Shown here piece after piece: positions 54,623 through 63,585 of a DNA stretch of 64,000 nt. This DNA comes from Qipengyuania sp. HL-TH1 (GTDB lineage: Bacteria; Pseudomonadota; Alphaproteobacteria; Sphingomonadales; Sphingomonadaceae), in assembly GCF_036365825.1 (NCBI RefSeq), contig NZ_CP142675.1:124001-188000 (forward strand). Direction: 5' to 3'. A program made the translations under genes and the position numbers. Position 1 is the first letter of the stretch, and every line of letters begins with the position of its first letter. The notes beneath the pieces are model-generated. The model saw only the letters and a program-made list of their open reading frames with translations. It made no database searches and was not told the DNA's origin.

Positions 54623-55654
54623 TCAGGCGCCGGCAGCCATGGCCGGTTGCACACCGGCTTTCTTTCGGAGGGGTTCGGCACGGCGTAAAACCGCCTGCCA
54701 ACCCGTGATGATTTCATCGTGCTGCTGGATGACCCCGGCGCGTGCGGCCCGGCCCATCGTCGGCAAGTCCGCACCTTTCAGCCGGATGATCGCGCAGGCG
54801 ATCTCGGCGGCATTGCGCATTGGTGCGGCAACCCCGCCGCCGCTGCGAACCTGTTCGGGCAGGCCGTCGATATCGGCGACCAGCACCGGGCGGCCCGCCA
54901 TGCGGGCTTCGGTCGCGACCAGGCCGAAGGCTTCGTAGCGCGACGGAACGACCACCGCGGAACAGGCCGCAAGCCGAGCGTCGATCGCATTGGTGGCAGG
55001 CAGCAGCCGAACGTTGTCACGCTCACTGGCGAGTTCCACCAGCCGTTTCACTTCGGGGCCCGAACCGGCCAGCGTCAGCGTGACCTCGTCGGCACGGAAA
55101 GAGCCCATGGCTTCGATCAGTGCGGCGAAGTTCTTCTCCGGGGCCAGCCGCCCATAGGCGAGCAGGCGAAGCGGGCCGCCGCGCGGCTCGAGATCGGGGA
55201 CCTTGTACAGATCGTCGCGGCCGCTCCACGGATGGATCGTGTGCAGCTTTCTAGAAGGAACGCCTGCCTCGGCAAGCCACCGGCGCTGCGCGCCCGACAT
55301 GGCAATCACTTCATCGACCGGCCGTGCGGCAGTCTGCAGCAGCGTGCGGAACCGCCCCGGGGAGGACACCGCCTCCGCTTCGAAAGCGCGAGTGTGGGAA
55401 TAATCGACTTGGACGATCCGGGCATGCGGGTTCTTGAGCCTGAGCGCCGCCAGATACGGCAGCCGGCCCCATGAGGGCGGCACATGGATGACAATAAGCT
55501 CGCTATCGAGCCGCACGGCGCCGGCCGGTCCGCGGCCCATGCGGATCGCCCGCGACTCGGCCTCGCGCGTCATGCGCGGGTCGTCGAACAGCGATAGCGC
55601 GCGGGTGACCACGCCTATGTCGACATCGTCAAGGAGATGGGTAATCCGGATCAT
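54623..55654 (-). CDS. Glycosyltransferase family 4 (GT-B fold)
   Basis: 343 residues. The N-terminal half binds acceptor; the C-terminal half has the GT4 signature region LRLLAYGRLAPEKNFAALIEAM, VTLTLAGSGPEVKRLVELA and AVVVPSRYEAFGLVATEARMAGRPVL (the EX7E motif). It probably transfers a sugar from a nucleotide sugar to a polysaccharide or lipid-linked acceptor. Start overlaps the GT2 stop (ATGA), so the two work as a pair. The location in the holdfast cluster suggests attachment polysaccharide. Confidence 0.9.
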   Translation of the reverse strand: MIRITHLLDDVDIGVVTRALSLFDDPRMTREAESRAIRMGRGPAGAVRLDSELIVIHVPPSWGRLPYLAALRLKNPHARIVQVDYSHTRAFEAEAVSSPGRFRTLLQTAARPVDEVIAMSGAQRRWLAEAGVPSRKLHTIHPWSGRDDLYKVPDLEPRGGPLRLLAYGRLAPEKNFAALIEAMGSFRADEVTLTLAGSGPEVKRLVELASERDNVRLLPATNAIDARLAACSAVVVPSRYEAFGLVATEARMAGRPVLVADIDGLPEQVRSGGGVAAPMRNAAEIACAIIRLKGADLPTMGRAARAGVIQQHDEIITGWQAVLRRAEPLRKKAGVQPAMAAGA

Positions 55655-56637
55655 GCCGTCGCCTTGAGATAGGGGCGCGCGAGGCGGCGGAAACGTTCGG
55701 GGCCGGTCAGCCGGGCCAGCTTGATGGCGCCCCAGGTCACCGTCGATTTGACCGGCTCCTCGAGAAATATCCGCGGGGCGAGGCTGGCGGCGCGGCTGAT
55801 CAGATCGTTGGCCAGATCTGCATTGCCGAGCTGGACCGACCGGCGCGCAAGGTAGCGCAGCTGGTAAGCGCGGGCCGCGTCGCCGTGTTCCGCCACCAGT
55901 TCGGGCGCATTGTCACGCGCGATGTCGAGCATGCGCGACCAGCTAAGGTACTGCTTGACGACATTGGCGGAAAGCGCGCGGCCAATGATCCGGCAATCGG
56001 TCAGCAACCCTTCGATGCCTTCGAAGCTGACCTCATGCAGCGAGGCGAGGCGCACCCATAACTCGATATCTTCCGACTGGCGGAAGCTTTCGTCGAACCA
56101 GCAGGTCCGGGTCCGCTCCTGCGGGTGCGGAAATGCCGCGCGGTCGAGTGCTGTCCGGCGCAGAACCGGCGCGCTGCAATTGCCGATCGGATTGCGGCAC
56201 AGAATGTCGCCAGCGGCGACATCGGTCAGCTTGGGCCGCATCGCGGCCGAGATGACCGCGCCGTGCTCGTCGATCATCCGCGAGCCGGCATAGCTCACCC
56301 CGATATGCGGGTTCGCCTGCAGGTGGTCGAAGTGCAGCTTCAGCTTGTCCTCGTGCCAGCGGTCATCGGGATCGAGCAGCGCGATATAGGGCGCCTGCGC
56401 TTCGGCGATCCCGGTATTGCGCGCGCCGGCGAGGCCGCGATTTTCCTGCGAAACGATGCGGATACGCGGATCGTCGAAGCTGCGCGCGAGATCCATCGAT
56501 CCATCTTGGCCGCCATCGTCGACGACGATCAGTTCGAAGTCCTCGAAGGTCTGGTCGAGGACCGACTCAATGGCTTCTGCGATATAGGCCTCGACATTGT
56601 AGACGGGCATGACGACAGACATGCGGGGGGCGGTCAT
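55651..56637 (-). CDS. Glycosyltransferase family 2 (GT-A fold)
   Basis: 328 residues. SVVMPVYNVEAYIAEAIESVLDQTFEDFELIVVDDG is the nucleotide-sugar binding start of GT2, and ALLDPDDRW supplies the DxD metal site. FRQSEDIELWVRLA is the catalytic ED region. The C-terminal 100 residues are helical. No membrane helices, so it is cytosolic or peripheral. AAGGAG precedes the ATG at 56637; ATG at 56670 is possible. First gene of the pair; its promoter region lies about 230 bp upstream. Confidence 0.9.
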   Translation of the reverse strand: MTAPRMSVVMPVYNVEAYIAEAIESVLDQTFEDFELIVVDDGGQDGSMDLARSFDDPRIRIVSQENRGLAGARNTGIAEAQAPYIALLDPDDRWHEDKLKLHFDHLQANPHIGVSYAGSRMIDEHGAVISAAMRPKLTDVAAGDILCRNPIGNCSAPVLRRTALDRAAFPHPQERTRTCWFDESFRQSEDIELWVRLASLHEVSFEGIEGLLTDCRIIGRALSANVVKQYLSWSRMLDIARDNAPELVAEHGDAARAYQLRYLARRSVQLGNADLANDLISRAASLAPRIFLEEPVKSTVTWGAIKLARLTGPERFRRLARPYLKATA

Positions 56638-56877
56638 GGCTGGTCTCCTTGAAACTGGATCAGGCGACAATCGCGCCGCGGGTGCGGGCCCGGACGGCGC
56701 TGCTCGGCGGGTACCCGGCGAGCGTTTCGTGTATGCCGCGCAGCGGATGGCCGCGTGCCTTCGCTACGGCCCGGATTGCGCGCGGAGACGCCTTGGTGGG
56801 TCTGCGAGGCGGCGAGTGGGTGAAAGGGAGGGCGAAAAGAAGGGATGGGGGCCTCGGCGTATGGTTACCGAGAATTA

Positions 56878-56894
56878 TTCAAGGTCCGTGCCAA
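56878..56894 (-). promoter_or_regulatory. Sigma-54-like promoter of the GT2-GT4 operon
   Basis: Minus-strand TTGGCACGGACCTTGAATA has GG at 56892-56891 and GA at 56880-56879, 10 bp apart. It shares TTTGGCACGG with the hfaA promoter, including the GA variant at -12. Start point near 56867, leaving an untranslated leader of about 230 nt in which I see no gene. Confidence 0.6.
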
Positions 56895-56945
56895 ACCTAA
56901 AAATCACGCAATTCCGCGGTTCTGGAACGTTGCTCAAGAACAGTT

Positions 56946-56995
56946 TCGCAATTTGCGAGGATGCAAATTGCATGAGTGACCGCTGCAAATTGCGA
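56946..56995. promoter_or_regulatory. Three LuxO-type enhancer boxes upstream of the GT2-GT4 operon
   Basis: TCGCA-ATT-TGCGA (56946-56958), ATGCA-AAT-TGCAT (56961-56973) and CTGCA-AAT-TGCGA (56983-56995). Centres are 15 and 22 bp apart and 85-122 bp upstream of the predicted start point. The rest of the gap (56996-57145) is AT-richer and carries no gene. Confidence 0.7.
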
Positions 56996-57145
56996 AACGC
57001 CACAATTAACAAGCGTCGTCGTCTTGCGGGCCAGAAAAACATCTTCAATTCAGATGGACGGAGCGTCTTTGCATGACGTTCGCCGCTACGGGGACAATCA
57101 ATTCCACGGACCCTCCATGCCCGCGGTGACCGGCGGGCGCGGCGC

Positions 57146-58807
57146 CTACTGATCCCTCGCGATCAACGCTTCGTAGAGGTCGTCGACTGCCAGCAGGCAG
57201 GCGGCGACCGCTTCGCGGAAGGCTTCGATCGATGCCTCGCCTAGCGCGCGGGCCTCGCGGTAATGCGCCAGCTCTTCGACGATCCCGACCGCCCCGATAT
57301 TGAGCGACACCCCGGTCAGCGCATGCGCCGCGCGGGACAGGTCTTCCTCGTCATCGGCCTCGACCGCGGTCAGCACTTCGCCCGCATATTTGGTGATGTC
57401 CTTCTTCGCGGCATCGCGCATCCGGTCGCGATAGGCGTCGGGCAGATCGGTGAAGGTCCGGCGGAAGAGGTCGTGATCGAACCGCGCCTGGTTCTGGCGA
57501 ACGTCGCGGCCCGAGATCAGCGCGGTGCGGATGGCGGTTTCGAGCGCTTCCTTCTTGACCGGCTTGGCCATGCAGGCGGTCATCCCCGCCGACAGCAACC
57601 GTTCGCGTTCCGATTGCAGACTATGCGCGGTCACTCCGATGATCGGGGTGCGTGCGGCCGGCCCGCTGAGCCCGCGGATCGCCTGCGTGGCCTGCTCCCC
57701 ATTCATGATCGGCATCATCACATCCATCAGGACGAGATCGAAACTCTGGCGCCTGATCGCCTCGACCGCGGCGGCGCCGTTTTCAACCGAGGTGACGAGG
57801 CAACCCAGATCGACGAGCATGCGCTCTGCGACATAGCGATTGCTCTCGGTATCTTCGGCCAGCAGGATGCGCGGCTGGTCGGGCAGCGTCGAGGCGGTTT
57901 CCGGTGTGGGCGTGCCGACCCCGCTGGCATAGGCGACCGGTTCCGCCTCGCCATCCGAGGCCGCTTCTTCGATCAGCCGGGATGCGAGTTCGCCGAGCTG
58001 CTCGGCCGCCTCGCGCGCGACCGACAGATCCTTCTCGCCGTCCATGCGGACCTTCGAGCGCAGCAGTTCTAGCCCGCCGCTCAACGCCGCAAGCGGCGTG
58101 CGAATGGCATGCGCCATTTCGGAAATGAACCGGTTGCGCGCGCTGAGCGCCTCTTCCACCCGATCCTTCGCACCGGCTAGCTCCAGCTGGAGGTGCGCAA
58201 GCTCGCGCACCCTTCGCTCGGCTCGCAATTGCAGCGCCCGCACACCGCGCTCGTTCTGGCGTTCTTCGGTGATGTCGCGCATCGTCGCCATCAGATGGCC
58301 GGGACGATCCTCGGTGCCGGTCTCGCGCGTGATCGACCATCTGAGCCAGCGGGTCTCCCCCGTGTCCTGCCGGACGATGCGATGTTCATAGGCATGCGCC
58401 ACCCCTGGCTCGGCCTCGCTGAAGAACGCCAGCCCCACACGCATGATCCGGTCGCGATCGAGCGGATGGAGCGTCGCGGCGAGCTTCTCGATCGTGGGTT
58501 CCTCGCCATCGGCCAGGCCCAGGATCGGTCCGGCACTTTCGGACATTGTGAACCCGCGCTCGCGTTCGCCATACAGCGTGGCCATCCGGATGGTCGACAG
58601 GGCGCCGAGCAGGAGCGCGCTTTCGATCTCGAGCTTTCGCGCCAGTTCGCTCTGGCGCAGGCTGAGGTCCTGATTGGCGCGAAACAGCTCCTTCATCCGC
58701 TTTTCGAGCGCGGCTTCGGCACCCCTTAGCGCACGTTCGCTACGCTCCAGCCGCGTGGCAAGGATCTCGGCGCGGCGCTCGGCGGGGATGTCGTCCATCT
58801 TATCCAT
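57146..58807 (-). CDS. Phosphorelay protein: PAS-DHp-receiver-Hpt without an ATPase domain
   Basis: 553 residues. Coiled N-terminus (about 10-65), PAS-like domain (about 85-185), DHp helix with His233 in EMAHAIRTPLAALSGG, receiver (about 313-430, acceptor Asp362 in LMDVMMP) and a C-terminal Hpt domain with His495 in AAHALTGVSLNIGA. Only about 30 residues join DHp to receiver, so the HATPase domain expected there is missing and the protein cannot phosphorylate itself. Start at 58807 overlaps the upstream kinase stop and has GAGG before it; ATG at 58798 is possible. Likely passes phosphate from that kinase to the sigma-54 activator. Confidence 0.88.
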   Translation of the reverse strand: MDKMDDIPAERRAEILATRLERSERALRGAEAALEKRMKELFRANQDLSLRQSELARKLEIESALLLGALSTIRMATLYGERERGFTMSESAGPILGLADGEEPTIEKLAATLHPLDRDRIMRVGLAFFSEAEPGVAHAYEHRIVRQDTGETRWLRWSITRETGTEDRPGHLMATMRDITEERQNERGVRALQLRAERRVRELAHLQLELAGAKDRVEEALSARNRFISEMAHAIRTPLAALSGGLELLRSKVRMDGEKDLSVAREAAEQLGELASRLIEEAASDGEAEPVAYASGVGTPTPETASTLPDQPRILLAEDTESNRYVAERMLVDLGCLVTSVENGAAAVEAIRRQSFDLVLMDVMMPIMNGEQATQAIRGLSGPAARTPIIGVTAHSLQSERERLLSAGMTACMAKPVKKEALETAIRTALISGRDVRQNQARFDHDLFRRTFTDLPDAYRDRMRDAAKKDITKYAGEVLTAVEADDEEDLSRAAHALTGVSLNIGAVGIVEELAHYREARALGEASIEAFREAVAACLLAVDDLYEALIARDQ

Positions 58808-61800
58808 CGGCGACCTCGTCGAGGATGCGGGGGAGCATGTCGAGCAAATCCGCCTCACTGGCCACGATGTGCTTGCCGTCGCGTGCGCTCTCCGCCGCTT
58901 CGGCGAGCTGGATGCTCCATTCGGCACCGCTTTGGGCGATGAATTCCGCATCGTCGCTCACTACGATATTGACGGTAGCCCCGGCATCATCCGAAGCAGA
59001 GTCGATAACCGTGAACCCCTCCGCATGCGCGATGACTTCGACGCGCACAGCGAGCGAAGCGCGCGCCAGCCTGATCGCGATAGTGCCGCGGGCAGGGGCT
59101 TGTTCCTCCTCAGGCCCGGCGGTTTGCAGGGGCAACGTCAGCGTCATCCGCGTCCCGCCGCTTGCCGAACTTTCGGCCGCAACCGTGCCGCCCATCTGCT
59201 GCGCGAGATCGCGCGTGATCGACAGGCCCAGCCCGCTGCCCGAGAACCGCCCGAGCGTATCGGGCGCGCTGCCGGAGAATGGCTCGAAGATCGTCTTCAT
59301 CCGCTCGGGATCGATCCCGCCCCCGGTATCCTCGACGCAGAATGTCCAAAGATCGGACCCGGGTTCGGGCGCGCTGAACGAGAGGGTCACCTTCCCTATC
59401 GGGGTGAACTTGATCGCATTGGAAACGAAATTGGCGAGCACCTGCTGGATACGCGCCGGCTGGCCGCAAGCCCGGCCCTCGGAACCCGCCAGCACATCGA
59501 TGGCGAGGCCCTTGCGGCGGGCCAGCGGGCGAAACAGCTCGGCCACGCGCTCGACCAGCGCGGCGGGGTTGAACTCCTCGTCCCGTGAGACCGATTGTTC
59601 GCGCTCGGAGCGGGTCCGCTGGAGCGTCGCATCGAGCGTCTTGAGCAGCGCCTCGGACGAATCCTCCACCAGCGTCAGCGCGCGGCTGCGCTCGCTTTCC
59701 GACCGTTCGCGGCGGATCTGGTCGATCAGGCCGAGAATGCCCGAAATCGGCGTGCGGATTTCGTGCGAGATGACCGCGAGGATGTCGGTTTTGGATCGCG
59801 CTTCGGCGCGGGCCTCGTCGCGCGCACGCAACAGCGCCTCGGCGGCTTTCTTCTGCTCGGTAATATCCTGTGCGATCCCGTAGAAGCCAGCCAGCTCTTC
59901 GGTATTGTCGGCATCCTGGAACACCGCCGTCCCGCGCACGACGATCGGCAGACGGTCCCCCTCGGCACCGATCGCCAGCGTTTCGAAGGAAAATTCGGTT
60001 CGCGCTTCGATCGCCGCGGCGATTTCCGCCATGGTTTCTTCGCGCTTGCTCTCATCGATCAGCGCGGCAAGCTCCGCGAGTGGGATGGTTGGCGTCTCCA
60101 CGCCCAGCTTTTCCCGCAGCCAGCCCGAAAGCGACAGTTCCATAGTGTGCGGATCGAGTGCGAAATGCCCCGCCTGTGCGCTCGACTGCGCCAGTTCGAG
60201 ATAGAGCAGGTTTTCCTCTATCGCGCGCTGCGCGGTGTGCTTTTCGGTAATGTCATGGCCGATATACGCCGTCCCGAACGGCGCGCCGAGGTGATCCTCG
60301 AGCGAGATCAGGATTTCCTCGAGCCAGACTTCGCGCCCGTCGGCCAGCTTGCGCGCGATGATCCGCGGCTGCGGTCCGGGCCCGGCGGGATGGCCGGTCG
60401 GAGGCGCGGACTCGGCCGACAGGCCCCATTCGCTCGGCAGCTTGACCAGTTCCTTTTCGCCGAACAAATCGAGCGCGCCCTTGCTCGCCCGGATCAGCTG
60501 TCCCTGGTCGTCGAACAGCACCATCGCATAGCGTGCCGCCGCATTGACCAGCACGTCGAACGAATGCTGCTCGCGCGAGCGCGCCGTGGCCAGCCGGTCT
60601 TCCATCTTTTCGAAGGCATGCTCGAGCTGGCGGATCTCGTCCCTGGTCCCCGCATCCAGCGCCACGCCTTCGGTGGCCGAGACCCGGTCGATCCGCGTCG
60701 CAAGCCGGGCGATCCGCGAGGCGACGGTCCGGTGGAAGATCGCCGACAGCACGAGGCCGAGCGCAAGCGCCCCGGTCAACGCGATAAGGATGACCCGCTG
60801 CGCCAGCGACCATGCGCGCGCGCTCAGCGCCTGTTCGGGCAGCACGGTCAGCACGTACCAGTCGGGCGCCTGCAACTCGCGCGCCGAGACATAGGCATCG
60901 AGCGGCTGCGCGAAGACCGTCTGGTCGTCGATCCCCGCGTTTACATAATCCCAGATGGCGCGCAGCAGGGGCTCTTCCGAAGTCGCGAGGTCGACATTCG
61001 CCTCGAGCCGCCGACTGTCGTCCCCGGCCACGCCCGAGTGATGGATCAGCTTGCCGTCCCGACTGACGATGATGGTGAAGGCGTCCTCGGGCGGGGGCGT
61101 CAACCGCTTGGTGAACTGGTCCAGCGGGATGCTAATACCCCAGGCGCCGACATGCCGATCATCGACGCGGATGGGCAGCATGCACCCGGTGGTCCAATTG
61201 TCGCCCGTCTCGTCATACAGCGGGCGTTGCAGGCTGGTGCAGCGCAGCATCCCGGCGGGGTTCTCTGCCGGCGAGGTAATCCGGCTGAATTCAGCCTCCT
61301 GGAAATCGAAATCGGCCGGGGCTGTGCGATAGAAGGACAATTCGTCGGGCCGCTGCGGCGCGTAGATCAGCAGGTCGTTGGCGGGCGAGAAGAAATAGAG
61401 GCTTTCGACATCGCTCGGCAGGCCATTGCTCATCTGTCGCAGCGTGTCGAAGGCGGCGAGGATGGCCGCGCGGCGGTCATCGTCCGGTTGGGGCGGGGCG
61501 AGAAAGCCGCCGATGCCGCGCAGCTGGATCGCTCCTGCGGATGCGCGGCCTTCCCACAAATCGTCACGGCTATGGAAAGCCCCGTCTGTCGCAGGCGCGA
61601 AGATATCGCCGAGCGTAGTCGGGCTGCGCTGCTCCAGCTTGCGCGCCATGGTGGCGACCGCCTTTTCCTCGGTCTCGGCGATCAGCGAGATCTCGCGGCG
61701 GAGCGTATCGGCAGCGGCGGCATTGGCGATGTCGAGTTCGCGCAGTGCATTGGCGCGATCGTCGTCGATGCTGCCGACATAGATGCTCCAGGCCATGGCA

Positions 61801-61859
61801 CCGATGACCAGCGCGACGATCGGCAGCGCGATGAACAAGCCTCTGAGCGAGAGCGACAT
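58800..61859 (-). CDS. Membrane sensor histidine kinase with dCache-like and PAS domains
   Basis: 1019 residues. Membrane helix at about 7-29, a large periplasmic dCache-like sensor (about 30-350), second helix (about 355-378), HAMP (about 380-430), two PAS domains (about 440-545 and 560-675), HisKA with His699 (VISHEIRTPISGILG) and HATPase (about 795-920, GLGLSITRDL). The last 90 residues resemble a receiver fold but lack a recognisable acceptor pocket (IVVSDDAEFIAQ). It therefore has the kinase activity that the next gene lacks. Overlaps that gene by 8 bp. Confidence 0.88.
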   Translation of the reverse strand: MSLSLRGLFIALPIVALVIGAMAWSIYVGSIDDDRANALRELDIANAAAADTLRREISLIAETEEKAVATMARKLEQRSPTTLGDIFAPATDGAFHSRDDLWEGRASAGAIQLRGIGGFLAPPQPDDDRRAAILAAFDTLRQMSNGLPSDVESLYFFSPANDLLIYAPQRPDELSFYRTAPADFDFQEAEFSRITSPAENPAGMLRCTSLQRPLYDETGDNWTTGCMLPIRVDDRHVGAWGISIPLDQFTKRLTPPPEDAFTIIVSRDGKLIHHSGVAGDDSRRLEANVDLATSEEPLLRAIWDYVNAGIDDQTVFAQPLDAYVSARELQAPDWYVLTVLPEQALSARAWSLAQRVILIALTGALALGLVLSAIFHRTVASRIARLATRIDRVSATEGVALDAGTRDEIRQLEHAFEKMEDRLATARSREQHSFDVLVNAAARYAMVLFDDQGQLIRASKGALDLFGEKELVKLPSEWGLSAESAPPTGHPAGPGPQPRIIARKLADGREVWLEEILISLEDHLGAPFGTAYIGHDITEKHTAQRAIEENLLYLELAQSSAQAGHFALDPHTMELSLSGWLREKLGVETPTIPLAELAALIDESKREETMAEIAAAIEARTEFSFETLAIGAEGDRLPIVVRGTAVFQDADNTEELAGFYGIAQDITEQKKAAEALLRARDEARAEARSKTDILAVISHEIRTPISGILGLIDQIRRERSESERSRALTLVEDSSEALLKTLDATLQRTRSEREQSVSRDEEFNPAALVERVAELFRPLARRKGLAIDVLAGSEGRACGQPARIQQVLANFVSNAIKFTPIGKVTLSFSAPEPGSDLWTFCVEDTGGGIDPERMKTIFEPFSGSAPDTLGRFSGSGLGLSITRDLAQQMGGTVAAESSASGGTRMTLTLPLQTAGPEEEQAPARGTIAIRLARASLAVRVEVIAHAEGFTVIDSASDDAGATVNIVVSDDAEFIAQSGAEWSIQLAEAAESARDGKHIVASEADLLDMLPRILDEVADG

Positions 61860-62115
61860 CGCTCAGGTTCTCGCTTATTCTTCCACGCGGCACAACGCCG
61901 TTAAGAAACGGGCGCGGCTGCGGCGCTGAGTATCGCCGCCATTCGGGACGTTCGTCACGCGGCCCATCTATTCGGCCATCGTTCTTCGGACAGGCTCCGA
62001 TACGCGAAGTGCACTTGCCTGCTTCGCGGGGTTTGTCTCAAACAGTTTTCAACCCTTGCTGCGCGGCGGCAGGCCCTTGCTCAAATCGCCTCGCCACCAA
62101 CTCGGGCCTATTTTT

Positions 62116-62129
62116 TGTCAACGTTGACA
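62116..62129. promoter_or_regulatory. Perfect LacI-family-type operator upstream of the sugar transporter
   Basis: TGTCAACGTTGACA, a perfect 14-bp palindrome centred on AACGTT, 83 bp before the transporter start. It fits LacI/GalR-family sugar repressors. The rest of 61860-62211 holds the divergent promoters; nothing else is evident. Confidence 0.75.
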
Positions 62130-62211
62130 GGAATGCGCTGCGCTCCTAATTTCTGCCCGCGCTAGCCTGCACCTTATAGTGGAAGCGGGCGGCGAATTGG
62201 GAGAACGATAC

Positions 62212-63528
62212 GTGGTGACGGCAACGGGGGCCGCGGCGGAAGCCGCGAAGCATTATTCTTCAAGCGATCCCGTGGGTGACGAGGCAGAGGGCCATGTGCA
62301 TGCGCCAAGCCTGCCGCCCTTCGTCTTCGCGCTGTTCTTCATCTTCGGCGGGATCACCAGCCTCAATGATGTGCTGATCCCCAAGCTGAAAGAGCTGTTC
62401 ACGCTCAATTACACGCAGGCGATGCTGGTCCAGTTCTGCTTTTTCGCCGCCTATCTGGTGATCGGCATTCCAGGCGCGAAGCTGGTCAAGCGGATCGGCT
62501 ATATGCGCGGCGCGGTGGCGGGCCTGCTGACGATGACACTGGGCTGCCTGCTGTTCATCCCCGCCAGCACCACTGCGACCTATCCATTGTTCCTGCTGGC
62601 GCTGTTCATTCTCGCCAGCGGGGTGGTGATCGTGCAGGTGGTGGCCAATCCACTGATCAGCCTGCTCGGCCCGCAGAAGACCGCGCACAGCCGCCTCACT
62701 TTCGCGCAGGCATTCAATTCCTTCGGCACCTTCCTCTTTCCGCTGGTCGGTGCGGGACTGATCCTCGGCACACTGGCCGATGTTTCCGCTGAAGATTTCG
62801 AGGGCGCCGCGCTGGCGGCCTATCGCACAGCGGAATCGGCGATGATCGTGAAAACCTATCTCGGCATCGCGATCGCGATCACCGTGGTGGCGGGCGCAGT
62901 GTGGCTGTTCCGCAACCGGCTGGAGGGCGAAAAGCACGAACCCTCGAGCGGGCTCGCGGGCTTCGACCTGCTCAAGCGGCCGCGGTTCGGCTTTGGCGCG
63001 CTGTCGATCTTCCTCTATGTCGGCGCCGAAGTGGCGATCGGCTCGATCGTCATCAATTACCTGATACTCGACGACGTGCTCGGCCAACCCGAAAACATCG
63101 TCGGCTGGATGGTCAGCCTGTACTGGGGCGGCGCGATGGTCGGGCGCTTCATCGGCTCCGCGCTGCTGCGCATGGTGAGCCCGGGCCTGATCCTGACCGC
63201 GGTGGCGATCGGCGCAATCACGCTGATCGCGATCTCGACCAACAGCAGCGGCACGCTGGCCGCCTACAGCCTGCTGGCGATCGGGTTGATGAATTCGATC
63301 ATGTTCCCGACCATCTTCTCGCTCGCCTGCGAGCGGTTGGGCAGCCGCGCGGCTGACGGGTCGGGGATCATCAATGTGGCGATCTTCGGCGGCGCGGTGG
63401 TCCCGCTGGCCACGGGCGCGCTCGCCGACCTGACGGGCAGCCTTGCGCTGTCGCTGGTACTGCCCGCATCCTGCTATGCGGTGATCGCGGTGTTCGGCTT
63501 CTACGCACGGCGGCCCGCGACCGCTTAA
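62212..63528 (+). CDS. Sugar MFS transporter (FucP/GluP type)
   Basis: 438 residues with 12 predicted membrane helices. FALFFIFGGITSLNDVLIPKLKELF at the first helix and VQVVANPLISLLGP are characteristic of the fucose/glucose/galactose:proton symporter subfamily. The GTG at 62212 follows GGGAGA by 8 nt and is my choice over a GTG at 62179 without a ribosome site. A LacI-type operator upstream indicates sugar-dependent control. Followed by a second MFS gene in the same direction. Confidence 0.88.
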   Translation: MVTATGAAAEAAKHYSSSDPVGDEAEGHVHAPSLPPFVFALFFIFGGITSLNDVLIPKLKELFTLNYTQAMLVQFCFFAAYLVIGIPGAKLVKRIGYMRGAVAGLLTMTLGCLLFIPASTTATYPLFLLALFILASGVVIVQVVANPLISLLGPQKTAHSRLTFAQAFNSFGTFLFPLVGAGLILGTLADVSAEDFEGAALAAYRTAESAMIVKTYLGIAIAITVVAGAVWLFRNRLEGEKHEPSSGLAGFDLLKRPRFGFGALSIFLYVGAEVAIGSIVINYLILDDVLGQPENIVGWMVSLYWGGAMVGRFIGSALLRMVSPGLILTAVAIGAITLIAISTNSSGTLAAYSLLAIGLMNSIMFPTIFSLACERLGSRAADGSGIINVAIFGGAVVPLATGALADLTGSLALSLVLPASCYAVIAVFGFYARRPATA

Positions 63529-63585
63529 TTCGCGCAACGCCGGGCGCATTGCCTTCCGCCGGTGCGGGAGGCAGGTTGCCGCGAG

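Noticed and set aside
54336..54708. Opposed 121-residue frames between hfaA and the GT4 gene
   Set aside because: Low-complexity composition, no start signals, and they run through the enhancer boxes and the GT4 C-terminus; chance frames in GC-rich DNA.
58800..59080. C-terminal end of the membrane kinase as a functional receiver domain
   Set aside because: The fold pattern is receiver-like, but I cannot place the acidic pocket, acceptor Asp and Lys; reported as degenerate only.
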